Part shown: in pieces, positions 10,121-20,481 of the stretch | How positions within the stretch are numbered: position 1 is the first letter of the stretch | Layout of the letters: every line of letters starts with the position of its first letter | Source: Dickeya poaceiphila | GTDB lineage: Bacteria; Pseudomonadota; Gammaproteobacteria; Enterobacterales; Enterobacteriaceae | Direction: 5' to 3' | NCBI RefSeq assembly: GCF_007858975.2 | Contig: NZ_CP042220.2 | Location: 1,302,001 to 1,366,000, forward strand | DNA: 64,000 nt | Translations under genes and position numbers: made by a program | The notes under the pieces: generated by a model | The model's database searches: none | Told to the model about the DNA's origin: nothing | What the model saw: the letters and a program-made list of their open reading frames with translations, nothing else

Positions 10121-11956
10121 ATGTTGAGCAGTTCACTTGTCTGGGTTGCCATTTTGCTATTGATTGCCATCGTGCTGTTTGCTACCGGCAAACTGCGTAT
10201 GGATGTGATTGCACTGCTGGTGATTGTGGCGTTTGTCTTAAGCGGTACATTGACACTACAGGAAGCGCTGATTGGTTTCAGCGATCCGAATGTATTTTTG
10301 ATCGCAGCACTATTTGTGATCGGGGAAGGGCTGGTGCGAACCGGGGTAGCTTATCAGGTCGGTGACTGGTTGATGCGTGTGGCCGGACAGAGTGAAAACT
10401 GTATGCTGATTTTACTGATGTGTACGGTGGCACTGCTGGGGGCTTTTATGAGTTCCACTGGGGTGGTGGCTATTTTTATTCCGGTGGTACTGAACGTTGC
10501 AGCGCGGATGAAAACTACCCCCGCCCGTCTGATGATGCCGCTGGCTTTCGCAGGGCTTATCAGCGGTATGATGACGCTGGTGGCAACGCCACCCAATATG
10601 GTGGTTAGTAGTGAGTTGATGCGTACCGGTATGAACGGGTTCAGTTTTTTCAGTGTCACGCCTATTGGTGCCGTTGTGCTGTTGACCGGGATTGCTTACA
10701 TGCTGGTAGCGCGTTTCTGGCTGACGGCGACTGACAGCGATGGCCTCAAAGACGGGTGGAAACGCAAAACATTTCGTGATCTGATCCGGGAGTATCGCCT
10801 GACCGGGCGGGCACGTCGCGTGGCGATTCGCATCGGATCGCCGCTGATTGGCCAGCGCCTGGACGATTTGCAATTACGCCAGCGTTATGGCGCGAATGTG
10901 GTGGGAATTGAGCGCTGGCAAAAATTCCGGCGCATTATGGTGAGCGTCAGCAGCAATAGCGAATTGCGATTGAATGATGTGCTGCTGATCGATATGTCGG
11001 CATCCGATGTGGATCTGCGTGAGTTTTGCTCCACCCAGCGTCTGGAACCGATGGTATTGCGTGGCGAGTATTTCTCCGAACAGGCGCGTGATGTGGGCAT
11101 GGCGGAAGTATCGTTGATCCCTGATTCGGGGCTGTTGGGTAAAACGTTGCAGGAAGTGGCGTTTCGCAGTCGTTACGGGTTAACCGTGGTGGGAATTCGC
11201 CGGGACGGCGAAGCGCTGGAAGGAAACCTGGCTGATGAGGCGTTAAAGCTGGGAGATATTCTGCTGGTCATCGGCGACTGGAAAAACATTCGGTTGCTGA
11301 ATAAGCATAAGCGTCACTTTATTGTGCTCAATCTGCCGGCGGAAGTGGATGAAGTGGCGCCAGCCAGTAATCAGGCACCACACGCGTTGTTTTGTCTGGC
11401 GCTGATGGTAGCGATGATGCTGACTGATGAGATACCTAACGCCATTGCGGCGTTGGTCGCCTGTCTGCTGATGGGGCAGTTCCGCTGTATCGACATGGAA
11501 AGCGCCTACCGTGCGGTACATTGGCCGAGTCTGATTCTCATCGTAGGGATGATGCCGTTTGCTTTGGCATTGCAGCAAACCGGTGGCGTGGCTTTGGTCG
11601 TAAAGGGGTTGATGGAGATAGGCGGCGGCGCAGGCCCTCACGTGATGTTGGTGTGTCTGTTCCTGCTGTGTGCGTTGACGGGATTGTTTATCTCCAACAC
11701 GGCAACGGCTGTGCTGATGGCGCCTATTGCCGTTGCTGCTGCGGAACAGATGCAGGTTTCGCCGTATCCTTTTGCAATGATTATTGCTATCTCCGCGTCT
11801 GCGGCATTCATGACACCCGTTTCCTCGCCAGTCAATACGTTGGTGTTAGCACCTGGTGGATATCGCTTCAGTGATTTTGTGCGGGTTGGGGTGCCATTCA
11901 CGCTATTGGTAATGGTTATCAGCGTAGTGATGGTGCCGTGGTTGTATCCATTCTGA
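10121..11956 (+). CDS. yfbS: SLC13/DASS-type transporter with two TrkA-C domains, YfbS
   Basis: An inner-membrane carrier of the sodium/sulfate-dicarboxylate superfamily. The substrate of YfbS is not known. Hydrophobic segments fill residues 1-200 and again about 415-611, with the conserved [11 protein letters not shown] and [17 protein letters not shown] motifs near the end. Two TrkA-C (RCK_C) ligand-binding modules occupy the central cytoplasmic loop, starting at about residue 230 ([15 protein letters not shown]) and 335 ([15 protein letters not shown]). The 611 residues equal the E. coli length. It has its own intergenic region upstream and a convergent neighbour, yfbR, downstream. Confidence 0.92.
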   Translation: MLSSSLVWVAILLLIAIVLFATGKLRMDVIALLVIVAFVLSGTLTLQEALIGFSDPNVFLIAALFVIGEGLVRTGVAYQVGDWLMRVAGQSENCMLILLMCTVALLGAFMSSTGVVAIFIPVVLNVAARMKTTPARLMMPLAFAGLISGMMTLVATPPNMVVSSELMRTGMNGFSFFSVTPIGAVVLLTGIAYMLVARFWLTATDSDGLKDGWKRKTFRDLIREYRLTGRARRVAIRIGSPLIGQRLDDLQLRQRYGANVVGIERWQKFRRIMVSVSSNSELRLNDVLLIDMSASDVDLREFCSTQRLEPMVLRGEYFSEQARDVGMAEVSLIPDSGLLGKTLQEVAFRSRYGLTVVGIRRDGEALEGNLADEALKLGDILLVIGDWKNIRLLNKHKRHFIVLNLPAEVDEVAPASNQAPHALFCLALMVAMMLTDEIPNAIAALVACLLMGQFRCIDMESAYRAVHWPSLILIVGMMPFALALQQTGGVALVVKGLMEIGGGAGPHVMLVCLFLLCALTGLFISNTATAVLMAPIAVAAAEQMQVSPYPFAMIIAISASAAFMTPVSSPVNTLVLAPGGYRFSDFVRVGVPFTLLVMVISVVMVPWLYPF

Positions 11957-11971
11957 GCGCCGTCAATCGTA

Positions 11972-12003
11972 ACAGCCTGAAGAGGGAGTCATCATCAGGC
12001 TGT
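11972..12003. terminator. Hairpin between convergent yfbS and yfbR
   Basis: A perfect 9-bp inverted repeat (ACAGCCTGA / TCAGGCTGT) lies between two converging stops. There is no T-run on either side, so termination is plausible from position but not proven. Confidence 0.45.
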
Positions 12004-12025
12004 CTGGCTTCATCCAGGTTGCGGG

Positions 12026-12625
12026 TTAAAGCGGTGATTCCTGACTGATTTCGTCCAGTGACAAACTAAAGCTCGGAATAAATACCGTCATGAAATAATC
12101 CATTTCCGGACTTTGGCGCTGCTGGAGTGTTTTTTCCAGCCGTGTTTTGGCCAACAGAAATTCATTATTGCCAGCGGATAGTTCTTCCAAACACTTCAAA
12201 TATGCGCAAAGTGCATCAGCCTGTTTAACAATTGCATGTTCATCTTCGCTGATTTGTGATTCATCCAGCAGCGGCTTGAAGTCCTGCTGCAGTTCTGCAG
12301 GTAGCATCGCAATCAGATTATGGCGGGCAATCTTTTCAATTTTCTTATATTCGTGGGCAATTTGCGCATTGTAATACTTGATAGGGGTGGGCATATCGCC
12401 GGTCAGTACTTCGCTGGCATCATGGTACATGGCCAACAAGGCAATACGACCTATATTAAGATTCCCATTGAATTTGCGGTTTTTGATTACCGCGAGAGCA
12501 TGAGCGACAAACGCCACCTGCAAGCTGTGTTCAGAGACATTTTCTGTCCGGACATTGCGCATCAGCGGCCAGCGGCTAATCAATTTCAGGCGGGACAAAT
12601 GGGCGAAGAAATGACTTTGGACCAT
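12026..12625 (-). CDS. yfbR: HD-domain 5'-deoxynucleotidase YfbR
   Basis: Removes phosphate from deoxyribonucleoside 5'-monophosphates, helping to set nucleotide pools. The HD metal site is visible: the histidine in SEHSLQVAF (residues 31-39), HD in [13 protein letters not shown] near 67-68, and a distal aspartate in [11 protein letters not shown]. The ATG at 12625 gives 199 residues and the family start; a second ATG lies two codons further up (12631), and the GAGAG just upstream favours 12625. It shares direction with alaA upstream, but that gene has its own candidate terminator. Confidence 0.93.
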   Translation of the reverse strand: MVQSHFFAHLSRLKLISRWPLMRNVRTENVSEHSLQVAFVAHALAVIKNRKFNGNLNIGRIALLAMYHDASEVLTGDMPTPIKYYNAQIAHEYKKIEKIARHNLIAMLPAELQQDFKPLLDESQISEDEHAIVKQADALCAYLKCLEELSAGNNEFLLAKTRLEKTLQQRQSPEMDYFMTVFIPSFSLSLDEISQESPL

Positions 12626-12723
12626 AAACATCTCTCAGTGTACGGCAATGGAGATTCATTGTGGCGGCTCCGTCATCAAGAAGCAAATCAGGTTGCGCCG
12701 ACGAAAAAGAGGGAAAGAACATC

Positions 12724-12762
12724 GGGAAAAAGGGAGAATCCGGCACCTTGTTGGCACCGGAT
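12724..12762 (-). terminator. Candidate terminator of alaA
   Basis: On the minus strand an imperfect stem (ATCCGG/CCGGAT outer pairs, inner mismatches) at 12738-12762 is followed by TCTCCCTTTTTCCC. It lies just after the alaA stop. Confidence 0.5.
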
Positions 12763-12772
12763 GCCGCTCCGA

Positions 12773-13987
12773 TTACTGGTGATAACCTTCCAGAAAACGG
12801 CCAAACTTGTTGATTGCCATTTCCAGTTGATCAACACGCGGCAGGGTCACGATACGCAGGTGGTCCGGCTCCGGCCAGTTGAACGCGGTGCCTTGCACCA
12901 GCAGTACCTTCTCTTGCAGCAGCAGGTCCAGTACCAGCTTCTGATCATCATGGATGTTGAAACGCTTGGCATCAATGCGGGGAAACATGTACAGCGCCCC
13001 ACTTGGCTTAACACAGGATACGCCAGGAATCTGATTGATCAGCTCCCAGGCGCGATTACGCTGCTCATACAGACGTCCGCCCGGATGAATGAATTCGCTG
13101 ATACTTTGGTAACCGCCAAGTGCAGTCTGAATAGCATGTTGCATGGGGACGTTAGCACAAAGGCGCATTGATGCCAGCATTTCCAACCCTTCAATATAAC
13201 CGCGGGCATGTTTTTTCGGGCCATTCAGGACCATCCATCCCTGGCGAAATCCGGCTACGCGATAGGTTTTAGACAGGCCATTGAAGGTGACGGTCAACAG
13301 ATCCGGCGCCAGCGCAGCTATCGAATGATGTTGTGCATCATCGTAGAGGATTTTGTCGTAAATCTCGTCGGCAAAAATGATCAAACTATGCTGGCGGGCA
13401 ATTTCAACCACTTCCAGCAACAGCTCTTTGCTATATACTGCCCCAGTCGGGTTGTTGGGATTGATAATAACGATCCCTCGTGTGCGGGGTGTGATTTTGC
13501 TGCGAATATCGTCCAGATCCGGGAACCAGCCTGATTCTTCATCACAGCGGTAGTGCACCGCATGGCCGCTGGAAAGCGCAACAGCGGCAGTCCACAGTGG
13601 GTAATCCGGCGCTGGCACCAGCATTTCGTCACCGGTATTCAACAACGCTTGCATCGACTGAACAATCAACTCGGACACACCGTTACCGATATAGACGTCT
13701 TCCAGCGTGATGTCTCGCATATCACGGGCCTGATAATGCTGTACGATGGCTTTTCGGGCGGAGTATAACCCCTTGGAATCGCAGTAGCCTTGTGCAGTCG
13801 GCAAATTGCGGATGACATCTACCAGGATTTCATCCGGTGCTTCAAACCCGAAAGGTGCCGGGTTGCCGATGTTCAGCTTAAGTACCTTATTGCCTTCTTC
13901 TTCCAGTCGTTTTGCTTCTTTTAATACCGGGCCACGAATATCGTAACAAACGTTTTCCAGTTTTTTCGATTTTTCTATCGGTGACAT
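12773..13987 (-). CDS. alaA: Glutamate-pyruvate (alanine) aminotransferase AlaA
   Basis: A cytosolic PLP enzyme that makes alanine from pyruvate and glutamate, a main alanine synthesis route in enterobacteria (formerly YfbQ). It is a fold-type I class I/II aminotransferase of 404 residues, the family length. The Schiff-base lysine lies in FNGLSKTYRVAGFRQGW around residue 240; the NPNNPTGAVYS and FADEIYDKIL motifs that hold the cofactor ring precede it. The start MSPIEKSKKLENVCYDIRGP agrees with E. coli AlaA. It lies divergent from the AT-rich region leading to lrhA. Confidence 0.94.
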   Translation of the reverse strand: MSPIEKSKKLENVCYDIRGPVLKEAKRLEEEGNKVLKLNIGNPAPFGFEAPDEILVDVIRNLPTAQGYCDSKGLYSARKAIVQHYQARDMRDITLEDVYIGNGVSELIVQSMQALLNTGDEMLVPAPDYPLWTAAVALSSGHAVHYRCDEESGWFPDLDDIRSKITPRTRGIVIINPNNPTGAVYSKELLLEVVEIARQHSLIIFADEIYDKILYDDAQHHSIAALAPDLLTVTFNGLSKTYRVAGFRQGWMVLNGPKKHARGYIEGLEMLASMRLCANVPMQHAIQTALGGYQSISEFIHPGGRLYEQRNRAWELINQIPGVSCVKPSGALYMFPRIDAKRFNIHDDQKLVLDLLLQEKVLLVQGTAFNWPEPDHLRIVTLPRVDQLEMAINKFGRFLEGYHQ

Positions 13988-14083
13988 TTAACAAACCTTT
14001 TGCAGGATACTGTTTTCCTGATGAGTAATCGCCTAACACATCTAATGTACTCTTACCGTCGTGTGTTTTGAAGAATCATTACT

Positions 14084-14530
14084 GTGGCTGTGAAGTCGCT
14101 TCAATATTGGATTGTCACCAGTAAAGGCCACAATAAATGGTATTTATTGTTAATGAGGTGTTCATATTATGTAACATTATTTCTGTTTTTCAATCTAACG
14201 TTTGAAAGCGATGAGCAAAAAAGCCGCCTGAACGGCCAATTACACTGCCTGCCGGATCGCATAATGATGCATTATCCTCTTTCGTTGGAGTATTTAGGAA
14301 TAATCTTATTTGTGGATGGTGGGGTATTTCTATCTTATTTAAGCACTGAAACCGGTATCATAAAATTTTCAGCGTCTCTGGCGTTATCAAAAATATTTTT
14401 AAATACACGAATAGTTGCAGGTCAGGCAAATGTCTTTCTATGTGGCAATAGGATGGGTTCTCTTTTTGGGGCTAAAATAAATGTAGGCCAACTTGCTGAT
14501 AATAAAAAGCAGATTTATTTAATCGAATAG
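14084..14530 (+). CDS. Orphan hypothetical protein in AT-rich DNA
   Basis: An open frame of up to 148 codons starts at a GTG (14084), with an in-frame ATG at 14153 giving 125 residues. I do not recognise the product. It has a hydrophobic N-terminal segment (YYVTLFLFFNLTF) and a second hydrophobic stretch (YLGIILFVDGGVFLSYL), then a more polar part ending GQLADNKKQIYLIE. No good ribosome site precedes either start. A stop-free run this long is unexpected in such AT-rich sequence, so it may be a real, transferred or decaying gene. Composition differs clearly from neighbouring alaA and lrhA. Confidence 0.3.
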   Translation: MAVKSLQYWIVTSKGHNKWYLLLMRCSYYVTLFLFFNLTFESDEQKSRLNGQLHCLPDRIMMHYPLSLEYLGIILFVDGGVFLSYLSTETGIIKFSASLALSKIFLNTRIVAGQANVFLCGNRMGSLFGAKINVGQLADNKKQIYLIE

Positions 14531-15317
14531 GGTAAGTGACAGCGTGGAAATAAAAAAAGGTATATACGCACGGTGGATAGGATATTTTTTTAGAAATAGT
14601 CCACCTCACGGCATAACTTCATGAAAATTTATGTTACATATAATATTTTAGTATATATTTTAACAAATTTACAAAAAAATATCTTCATTTACATAAAGTG
14701 TGAGTCGCATGGTGATAGTAACTCACTGTATTAATGGTGTTTGGTGGTAGTTGCTATGATATCGCTAACAGAGAATATGGTAGTGAATCGAAGACATTGA
14801 TGAGGTGGATACATCAGATTGGTTGATGGTTTTTAACACTGTATTAAAACCAGATTCTGGATTGAATAGTGTGCCTTTGGTCTTGTTGATATTTTGAGCG
14901 TAATGTCCTTTTCAAGCAAACAAGGAATGAATGATGCACAAACTATGCGTCAAAGGTGAAAAATAAGAGATGTCGTATATTTTGGCGAATGCTCCTCGTA
15001 AAGTAAGCGCAATCAAAACCTTAATATCTCATGATTGTAAATTGCGGTTAAATGATATGGCTGGTGTTTTTTTTATTTTTATTTTATTATCTAAAATAAG
15101 AGAGTCCTTTTTGAAAGTCTGATTACCTAATAAGGTGCTTAAATTAAGGAGGCTAAAGGAGATAGACGATTCGGACAAGGGAATATCATTGTCTTTTGCC
15201 GTAGCCGTTCGTCTGCGATACTGTCCGTCTTTTATTGTGCATCCGGCCTTTGTCGGGGCATCAACATCAACACCAGGTATGTTTGTTAAAAATTAAAATA
15301 GATAAGTGAAGAGACGT
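14531..15317. other. AT-rich leader region upstream of lrhA/pecT
   Basis: About 790 bases of markedly AT-rich DNA without a recognised gene. It presumably contains the lrhA promoter and a leader. It also holds the tiny coupled frames described at 14931-15122. No tRNA, insertion sequence or clear terminator was seen. Confidence 0.4.
14931..15122 (+). other. Two tiny consecutive reading frames (11 and 50 codons)
   Basis: An AAGGA ribosome-like site at 14922-14926 precedes an ATG at 14931 that opens an 11-codon frame ending at the TAA at 14964-14966. Three bases later, the ATG at 14970 opens a 50-codon frame ending at 15122. The longer peptide has a polar N-terminal half and a hydrophobic segment (AGVFFIFILLS) followed by a basic end. 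The arrangement resembles a leader peptide coupled to a small membrane protein. Chance occurrence cannot be excluded. Confidence 0.2.
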
Positions 15318-16247
15318 ATGACAAATACAAGTCGCCCTGTTCTCAACCTTGATCTCGATCTGTTGAGAACATTCGTCGCTGTTGCAGATTTGAATACGTT
15401 TGCGGCAGCTGCTGTTGCTGTGTGTAGAACGCAGTCAGCAGTAAGCCAGCAGATGCAGCGTCTGGAGCAGCTGATTGGTAAGGAGTTGTTTGCCCGTCAT
15501 GGGCGAAACAAGCTGTTGACTGAGCATGGCATCCAGTTTCTTGGGTATGCCAGAAAAATCCTTCAGTTTAATGACGAAGCCTGTGCCTCACTGATGTACA
15601 GTGATATTCAGGGTACGCTGGCTATCGGTGCTTCCGATGACACAGCGGATACTATCCTGCCTTTCATCCTGCAACGTGTTACCAGCGTGTTTCCGAAGCT
15701 GTCGGTTGCGGTCAGTATCAAGCGCAGCGCCGAAATGGCGGAGATGTTGCAACAAGGGAAAATTGATCTGGTCATTACGACCAGCAATACCAATGAGTTG
15801 CCTCATGTGTTGCTGCGTACCTCACCAACATTGTGGTACTGCGCTGCCGATTACCAGTATCAGCCCGGAGAAACGGTTTCGCTGGTTGTGCTGGATGAGC
15901 CAAGTCCGTTCCGCTCGCTGGCGTTGGAGCACCTTACTGCTGCCGGTATTCCGTGGAAGATTTCCTATGTCGCCTCTACGTTGTCTGCAGTGCGTGCAGC
16001 GGTAAAAGCCGGTTTGGGGATCACTGTGCGTTCAGTAGAAATGATGAGTCCTGAATTGCGTGTGCTGGGTGAAGAAGAAGGTTTGCCAAAACTGCCTGAT
16101 ACCCGTTATTACCTGTGCAAGAATCCGGAGCATGACAACGAACTGACCAACGCTATTTTCAGCGCTATTGAGTCTGGCACACGTTCTCATTTGTTGCCGG
16201 TAAACTCAGGTGCTGATAACGATATGCAGGAACCGCCGACGGAATAA
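15318..16247 (+). CDS. lrhA: LysR-family regulator LrhA/HexA/PecT
   Basis: A DNA-binding transcriptional regulator. Homologues repress motility and sigma-S-related functions in E. coli (LrhA) and pectate lyases, exoenzymes and motility in soft-rot bacteria (PecT, HexA). The N-terminal winged helix-turn-helix spans about residues 8-67 ([20 protein letters not shown], then [13 protein letters not shown]), followed by the effector-binding domain. The start is taken at ATG 15318 because known homologues begin [17 protein letters not shown]; a GTG frame from 15306 is possible. The gene lies directly upstream of nuoA in the same direction, as in E. coli, but a terminator and about 650 bases separate them. 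Confidence 0.93.
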   Translation: MTNTSRPVLNLDLDLLRTFVAVADLNTFAAAAVAVCRTQSAVSQQMQRLEQLIGKELFARHGRNKLLTEHGIQFLGYARKILQFNDEACASLMYSDIQGTLAIGASDDTADTILPFILQRVTSVFPKLSVAVSIKRSAEMAEMLQQGKIDLVITTSNTNELPHVLLRTSPTLWYCAADYQYQPGETVSLVVLDEPSPFRSLALEHLTAAGIPWKISYVASTLSAVRAAVKAGLGITVRSVEMMSPELRVLGEEEGLPKLPDTRYYLCKNPEHDNELTNAIFSAIESGTRSHLLPVNSGADNDMQEPPTE

Positions 16248-16274
16248 TCCATTAAAAGATATTATTTGAATCCT

Positions 16275-16306
16275 AACGTAGCGGGGCAATACCCGTTACG
16301 TTTTGC
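16275..16306 (+). terminator. Rho-independent terminator of lrhA
   Basis: An 11-bp stem (AACGTAGCGGG / CCCGTTACGTT, one G-U pair) with a 6-base loop is followed by TTTT and a pyrimidine-rich tract. It lies 28 bases after the lrhA stop. Confidence 0.8.
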
Positions 16307-16894
16307 CTTTCCCTTTCCACTTTCTTTTTCTATGGTTTTCACTCTGTTTTTTTAGCCGATTCACAGCTGCAACGCCTTGTTCTGTGTATTTAATTTACTG
16401 CTCTTGTTCCATTTTCATTAAAACCATGTTTCTTTTTTTTAGAGCTATATTGGTGCAATGATAAGCTCAATAAATGAGCAGCTTGCGTGATTTTTTTACT
16501 AACATAAATGAAAAAATGTGCGTTGGATCAAAAAATATCCCTATTAACACTATGGGGGAACAGGAATCTTTGCCGAAAATGGTATAGTCACCCTGCCAAT
16601 AAGGGCTTTCTGTAGGTGGAATAGTTAACCTGAAGTAATTGACTGACTCGATTTAGTCATCATGTTACACACAAAATGTTAACGAAACCGCGTGCATGTA
16701 AAGTAATGTGCTGTTATTTTTAGTGGCGTTGAAAATAAGGTTACATAACAGGGAATCAGACCGCATTAAACAGCTACTTGACCTTGTAAGTTGTGGCGTT
16801 TTTGTGGCGAAAAATCCTTCCTTTTAATCGATGTGGCGACAAACTGCCGAGTAAAGAGCAGGGGTCTGATCACTTTTGATGAGTAAGCAAGAGT
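16307..16894 (+). other. nuo operon promoter region
   Basis: A long AT-rich non-coding stretch of about 590 bases between the lrhA terminator and nuoA. In E. coli this interval carries nuo promoters with ArcA, NarL, Fis and IHF sites. A TATAGT that could act as a -10 lies at 16583-16588, but I could not pair it with a good -35. No gene is seen. Confidence 0.5.
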
Positions 16895-17338
16895 ATGTCA
16901 ACAACTACTGAAGTCCTCGCCCATCACTGGGCCTTTGCGCTATTCGTTATCGTTGCTGTAGGTCTCTGCGGCTTTATGTTACTTGGTGGTTTCCTGCTAG
17001 GAGGCAGAGCTCGCGCCAGACATAAAAACATTCCTTATGAATCAGGTATCGATTCTGTTGGTTCAGCACGGCTGCGCCTCTCCGCCAAGTTTTATCTGGT
17101 TGCCATGTTTTTCGTTATTTTCGACGTTGAAGCCCTCTATCTCTATGCCTGGTCCGTTTCTATCCGGGAAAGTGGCTGGATAGGCTTCGTCGAAGCTACA
17201 ATTTTCATTTTGGTGCTGTTGGCTGGCTTGGTCTATCTGGTGCGTATCGGCGCGTTGGACTGGACGCCAGTGCGTTCCAAAAGACAAGTCATGAAATCCA
17301 ATGTCGTGACGCAGACCACCAACACTCATCAGCAGTAA
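16895..17338 (+). CDS. nuoA: NADH-quinone oxidoreductase subunit A
   Basis: A small membrane subunit of proton-pumping complex I, lying at the junction of the membrane and peripheral arms. The 147 residues contain three hydrophobic segments (about 12-38, 66-87 and 96-117) and the conserved loop block [20 protein letters not shown] plus the acidic [11 protein letters not shown] helix start. It is the first gene of nuoA-N. The polar tail past residue 125 is variable. Confidence 0.95.
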   Translation: MSTTTEVLAHHWAFALFVIVAVGLCGFMLLGGFLLGGRARARHKNIPYESGIDSVGSARLRLSAKFYLVAMFFVIFDVEALYLYAWSVSIRESGWIGFVEATIFILVLLAGLVYLVRIGALDWTPVRSKRQVMKSNVVTQTTNTHQQ

Positions 17339-17356
17339 TAGCGAGGCATTTAGAAG

Positions 17357-18031
17357 ATGGATTATACGCTCACCCGTATTGACCCGGACGGTGAGAACGA
17401 CCGTTACCCCCTCCAGAAGCAAGAGATTGTCAGCGATCCGCTTGAGCAGCATGTCAATCGCAGCGTTTTCATGGGCAACCTCGAACAGTCGCTGCACAGC
17501 ATGGTCAACTGGGGGCGCAGCAATTCCTTGTGGCCTTACAACTTCGGTCTTTCCTGCTGTTACGTGGAAATGGCGACGTCATTCACCTCTGTACATGACG
17601 TTGCGCGCTTTGGCTCCGAAGTTATTCGCGCTTCACCACGTCAGGCGGATTTTATGGTCGTGGCCGGTACGCCGTTTTTAAAAATGGCGCCGGTCATTCA
17701 GCGTTTATACGACCAGATGCTGGCACCTAAATGGGTCATTTCCATGGGAGCCTGTGCGAACTCCGGCGGTATGTACGATATTTATTCCGTAGTACAGGGT
17801 GTAGACAAATTCCTGCCGGTTGATGTGTATATCCCAGGATGTCCGCCGCGTCCGGAAGCCTACATGCAGGCGCTGTTGCTGCTGAAAGAGTCTATTGGTA
17901 AAGAGCGCCGTCCTCTGTCATGGGTGGTAGGCGATCAGGGGGTTTACCGCGCCAACATGCAATCCGAGCGCGAACGTAAACGGGGCGAACGTATTGCGGT
18001 AACCAATCTGCGTTCTCCAGATGAAATTTGA
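17357..18031 (+). CDS. nuoB: NADH-quinone oxidoreductase subunit B
   Basis: The peripheral-arm subunit that ligates cluster N2, the last iron-sulfur cluster before quinone. The 4Fe-4S ligands are visible as the tandem cysteines C67/C68 (LSCCYVEMA), C133 (GACANSGG) and C162 (PGCPPRPEA). The 224-residue length is standard. It follows nuoA by 18 bases; 117 bases separate it from nuoC, enough for an internal regulatory element. Confidence 0.97.
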   Translation: MDYTLTRIDPDGENDRYPLQKQEIVSDPLEQHVNRSVFMGNLEQSLHSMVNWGRSNSLWPYNFGLSCCYVEMATSFTSVHDVARFGSEVIRASPRQADFMVVAGTPFLKMAPVIQRLYDQMLAPKWVISMGACANSGGMYDIYSVVQGVDKFLPVDVYIPGCPPRPEAYMQALLLLKESIGKERRPLSWVVGDQGVYRANMQSERERKRGERIAVTNLRSPDEI

Positions 18032-18148
18032 CCCCTGTGAGTGAGGGCTGTAGTGGCTACGTAAGATCACGATAAATTCATATCACGAGAAACGTGTGTA
18101 GCCATCATCAGTCACAGAAATAGCACATTTACTGTGGTGACATAATTT

Positions 18149-19948
18149 ATGACAGATTTAACGACACACGATGTCGCTCTGCCTGCATGGCAAACACGTG
18201 ATCACCTTGATGATCCGGTCGTCAGCGAGCTGTGCAACCATTTTGGACCCGACGCTTTCACCGTTCAGGCGACCCGCACGGGTCTGCCGGTGGTATGGGT
18301 TAAACGCGATCAGTTGCTGGATGTAGTGGTTTTTCTGAAAAAACAGCCTAAACCCTATGTGATGCTGCTTGACCTGCATGGTGTGGATGAACGTCTGCGT
18401 ACCCATCGTCAGGGTTTGCCAGACGCCGATTTTACCGTTTTCTATCACCTGATTTCGATTGAGCGTAACCGCGATATCATGCTGAAGGTGGCGTTGTCGG
18501 AAAACGATCTCAACATGCCGACCCTGACCAAATTGTTCCCCAACGCCAACTGGTATGAGCGTGAAGTGTGGGATATGTTTGGCATCACCTTCAAAGGCCA
18601 CCCTCATCTGACGCGCATCATGATGCCGCAGACCTGGCAAGGGCACCCGCTTCGTAAGGATTTCCCCGCGCGCGCTACCGAATTCGATCCTTTCGTGCTG
18701 ACCAAACAGCGCGAGGACATGGAGATGGAGTCCCTGACCTTCAAACCTGAAGAGTGGGGGATGAAGCGCGGTACGAATAACGAAGACTTCATGTTCCTGA
18801 ACCTGGGGCCGAACCACCCGTCTGCGCATGGTGCCTTCCGTATCATACTGCAGCTCGACGGTGAAGAGATCGTCGATTGTATTCCTGATATCGGCTATCA
18901 CCACCGCGGTGCGGAAAAAATGGGGGAGCGTCAGTCCTGGCACAGTTATATCCCTTACACCGACCGTATCGAATACCTCGGCGGTTGTGTGAATGAAATG
19001 CCTTATGTTCTGGCGGTGGAAAAACTGGCGGGTATCGAGGTGCCGGAACGCGTGAAAGTTATTCGCGTCATGTTGTCCGAACTGTTCCGCATCAATAGCC
19101 ATCTGCTGTATATCAGTACCTTTATTCAGGACGTCGGCGCAATGACGCCAGTGTTCTTCGCATTTACTGATCGCCAGAAAATCTACGATTTGGTCGAAGC
19201 GATTACCGGTTACCGTATGCATCCAGCCTGGTTCCGTATCGGCGGTGTGGCGCACGACCTGCCGCGTGGCTGGGAGCGTTTACTGCGCGAGTTCCTCGAC
19301 TGGATGCCGGCCCGTCTGGATACCTATATCAAGGCGGCGCTGCAAAACAGCATCCTGAAAGGCCGTTCACAAGGAGTGGCTGCTTACAATGCCAAAGAAG
19401 CGCTGGAGTGGGGCGTGACTGGCGCAGGCCTGCGTGCTACTGGCATCGCATTCGATGTGCGTAAAGCCCGTCCTTACTCTGGCTATGAAAACTTCGATTT
19501 TGAGGTGCCGGTGGGTGATGGCATTAGCGATTGCTATAGTCGCGTGATGCTGAAAGTGGAAGAGCTGCGCCAGAGTATGCGTATTCTGGAACAGTGCCTC
19601 AAGAATATGCCGGAAGGTCCGTTCAAGGCTGACCATCCGCTGACTACGCCGCCGCCGAAAGAACGTACGCTGCAACATATTGAGACGCTGATTAACCACT
19701 TCCTGCAGGTTTCCTGGGGGCCGGTGATGCCGGCTAACGAATCATTCCAGATGATTGAAGCGACCAAGGGAATCAACAGTTATTACCTGACCAGCGACGG
19801 CAGCACCATGAGTTACCGAACCCGTATCCGCACGCCGAGCTTTGCGCACCTGCAACAGATTCCGGCGGTGATTCGTGGCTGTCTGGTATCCGACTTGATC
19901 GTATACCTCGGTAGTATTGATTTTGTCATGTCAGATGTGGACCGCTAA
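18149..19948 (+). CDS. nuoC: NADH-quinone oxidoreductase fused subunit C/D
   Basis: A fused protein combining the 30-kDa (NuoC) and 49-kDa (NuoD) complex I subunits, as is usual in gammaproteobacteria. Residues 1 to about 190 form the NuoC part ([29 protein letters not shown]). From about 210 onward is NuoD, related to hydrogenase large subunits, which forms the quinone pocket ([28 protein letters not shown]). The C-terminus ends [12 protein letters not shown] as expected. At 599 residues it matches E. coli NuoCD. nuoE starts two bases after the stop. Confidence 0.97.
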   Translation: MTDLTTHDVALPAWQTRDHLDDPVVSELCNHFGPDAFTVQATRTGLPVVWVKRDQLLDVVVFLKKQPKPYVMLLDLHGVDERLRTHRQGLPDADFTVFYHLISIERNRDIMLKVALSENDLNMPTLTKLFPNANWYEREVWDMFGITFKGHPHLTRIMMPQTWQGHPLRKDFPARATEFDPFVLTKQREDMEMESLTFKPEEWGMKRGTNNEDFMFLNLGPNHPSAHGAFRIILQLDGEEIVDCIPDIGYHHRGAEKMGERQSWHSYIPYTDRIEYLGGCVNEMPYVLAVEKLAGIEVPERVKVIRVMLSELFRINSHLLYISTFIQDVGAMTPVFFAFTDRQKIYDLVEAITGYRMHPAWFRIGGVAHDLPRGWERLLREFLDWMPARLDTYIKAALQNSILKGRSQGVAAYNAKEALEWGVTGAGLRATGIAFDVRKARPYSGYENFDFEVPVGDGISDCYSRVMLKVEELRQSMRILEQCLKNMPEGPFKADHPLTTPPPKERTLQHIETLINHFLQVSWGPVMPANESFQMIEATKGINSYYLTSDGSTMSYRTRIRTPSFAHLQQIPAVIRGCLVSDLIVYLGSIDFVMSDVDR

Positions 19949-19950
19949 TT

Positions 19951-20481
19951 ATGCACGAACATAACAACACTCAGGATCCTATCGATGCTCCGGCGCAGGC
20001 CGCCAGCGATGTTTTTGTGTTAAGTGACACAGAGCGTGACGCTATCGAGCATGAAAAGCACCATTATGAAGATGCGCGAGCTGCGTCTATTGAAGCGCTT
20101 AAAATCGTGCAGAAGCAGCGTGGTTGGGTACCAGATGGCGCAATTGATGCGATTGCCGGGATTCTCGGTATCCCTGCCAGCGACGTCGAAGGCGTAGCGA
20201 CGTTTTATAGCCAGATTTATCGCCAACCGGTTGGGCGCCATGTGATCCGCTATTGTGACAGCGTGGTGTGCCATATCACCGGTTATCAGGGCATTCAGGC
20301 TGCGCTGGAGAGGAAACTCAATATTAAACCTGGCCAGACTACCTTTGACGGTCGTTTCACGTTATTGCCGACCTGTTGTCTGGGAAACTGTGACAAGGGG
20401 CCGACCATGATGATCGACGAGGATACCCACAGTCAGCTGAAGCCTGATGATCTCGATTCGTTACTGGAGCAGTATCAATGA
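19951..20481 (+). CDS. nuoE: NADH-quinone oxidoreductase subunit E
   Basis: The 24-kDa thioredoxin-like subunit of the NADH-oxidising module, holding [2Fe-2S] cluster N1a. Ligands are C102 and C107 ([11 protein letters not shown]) and C143 and C147 (CCLGNCDKG). The 176 residues are about ten longer than E. coli NuoE, with a polar N-terminal extension. It overlaps nuoF by four bases, pointing to translational coupling. Confidence 0.96.
   Translation: MHEHNNTQDPIDAPAQAASDVFVLSDTERDAIEHEKHHYEDARAASIEALKIVQKQRGWVPDGAIDAIAGILGIPASDVEGVATFYSQIYRQPVGRHVIRYCDSVVCHITGYQGIQAALERKLNIKPGQTTFDGRFTLLPTCCLGNCDKGPTMMIDEDTHSQLKPDDLDSLLEQYQ

Noticed and set aside
18158..19255. 365-codon minus-strand frame
   Set aside because: It is antisense to nuoCD and His/Arg-rich without family character.
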